DNA of 64,000 bases from Epiperipatus broadwayi. Lineage: Eukaryota > Onychophora > Udeonychophora > Euonychophora > Peripatidae. The notes under the pieces are model-generated. The model saw only the letters and a program-made list of their open reading frames with translations. It made no database searches and had not been told where the DNA came from. This document shows, one piece after another, positions 63,972 to 64,000 of the stretch (position 1 is its first letter; every line of letters begins with the position of its first letter). The stretch spans positions 496,001-560,000 of the forward strand of contig JAQFVV010012573.1 of assembly GCA_028023455.1 (NCBI GenBank). The letters run 5' to 3'. The position numbers and the translations under genes were made by a program.

Positions 63972-64000
63972 CTAAGTTCTGTTTTCTCTGTTTCTACTTG
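63972..64000 (-). CDS. Probable penultimate exon of the unidentified gene (partial)
   Basis: On the minus strand the window edge reads QVETEKTEL plus two bases (AG) and then a donor, AG|GTAATA. The two leftover bases combine with the first base of the exon at 58617 to make an Arg codon, so the frames agree. The joined peptide continues a Glu/Lys/Leu-rich helical pattern into RLLESKVYKL. The exon extends beyond the window. Confidence 0.5.

Overview
This is a strongly A+T-rich, intron-containing animal nuclear sequence. It carries one gene I can name, the 3' end of a second gene I cannot name, and a large amount of decaying retroelement sequence. The named gene encodes the prenyl-binding delta subunit PDE6D/PrBP. 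It is nearly as conserved as the vertebrate protein but has insect-like details, for example Asn where vertebrates have Thr in the VLxGN segment. With the mix of RTE-like, L2/CR1-like, Penelope-like and LTR elements, this suggests an invertebrate metazoan. The sequence does not settle which phylum. No bacterial-style operon, tRNA, rRNA or CRISPR array was seen.

Layout. Positions 1-13.9 kb hold possible 5' exons (weak), a GC-richer unclassified repeat (about 0.8-1.4 kb), a decayed ORF on the minus strand (about 2.5 kb), and an LTR retrotransposon remnant (8.1-9.95 kb) with a Pol-type C-terminus, a polypurine tract, a 3' LTR and an inverted partial LTR. Positions 13.93-26.94 kb hold four PDE6D exons on the plus strand. 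They encode the last 112 residues without gap or stop. The 9.9-kb last intron holds two LTR-like islands and a diverged tandem repeat of about 300 bp. Positions 27-35.8 kb are AT-rich intergenic DNA.

Positions 35.8-50.5 kb are a retroelement cluster: a degraded RTE-like copy, an L2/CR1-like copy, a Penelope GIY-YIG endonuclease fragment, a hammerhead-ribozyme-like motif, and two closely related RTE-like copies facing tail to tail (45.96-47.17 kb plus, 47.40-50.52 kb minus). The tail-to-tail pair forms a large inverted repeat. Positions 50.5-58.3 kb are AT-rich DNA with one GC-richer island ending TGTA...TACA (55.03-56.52 kb). Positions 58.47-64 kb hold the last exon, and probably the penultimate exon, of a minus-strand gene. 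The intron between them contains two LINE fragments and another TGTA...TACA island.

The two cellular genes converge, with about 31 kb of repeat-rich DNA between their 3' ends. I found no convincing novel multi-gene system. The most interesting structures are the inverted RTE pair, the ribozyme-like motif, the roughly 300-bp tandem repeat and the unnamed conserved-looking C-terminus.
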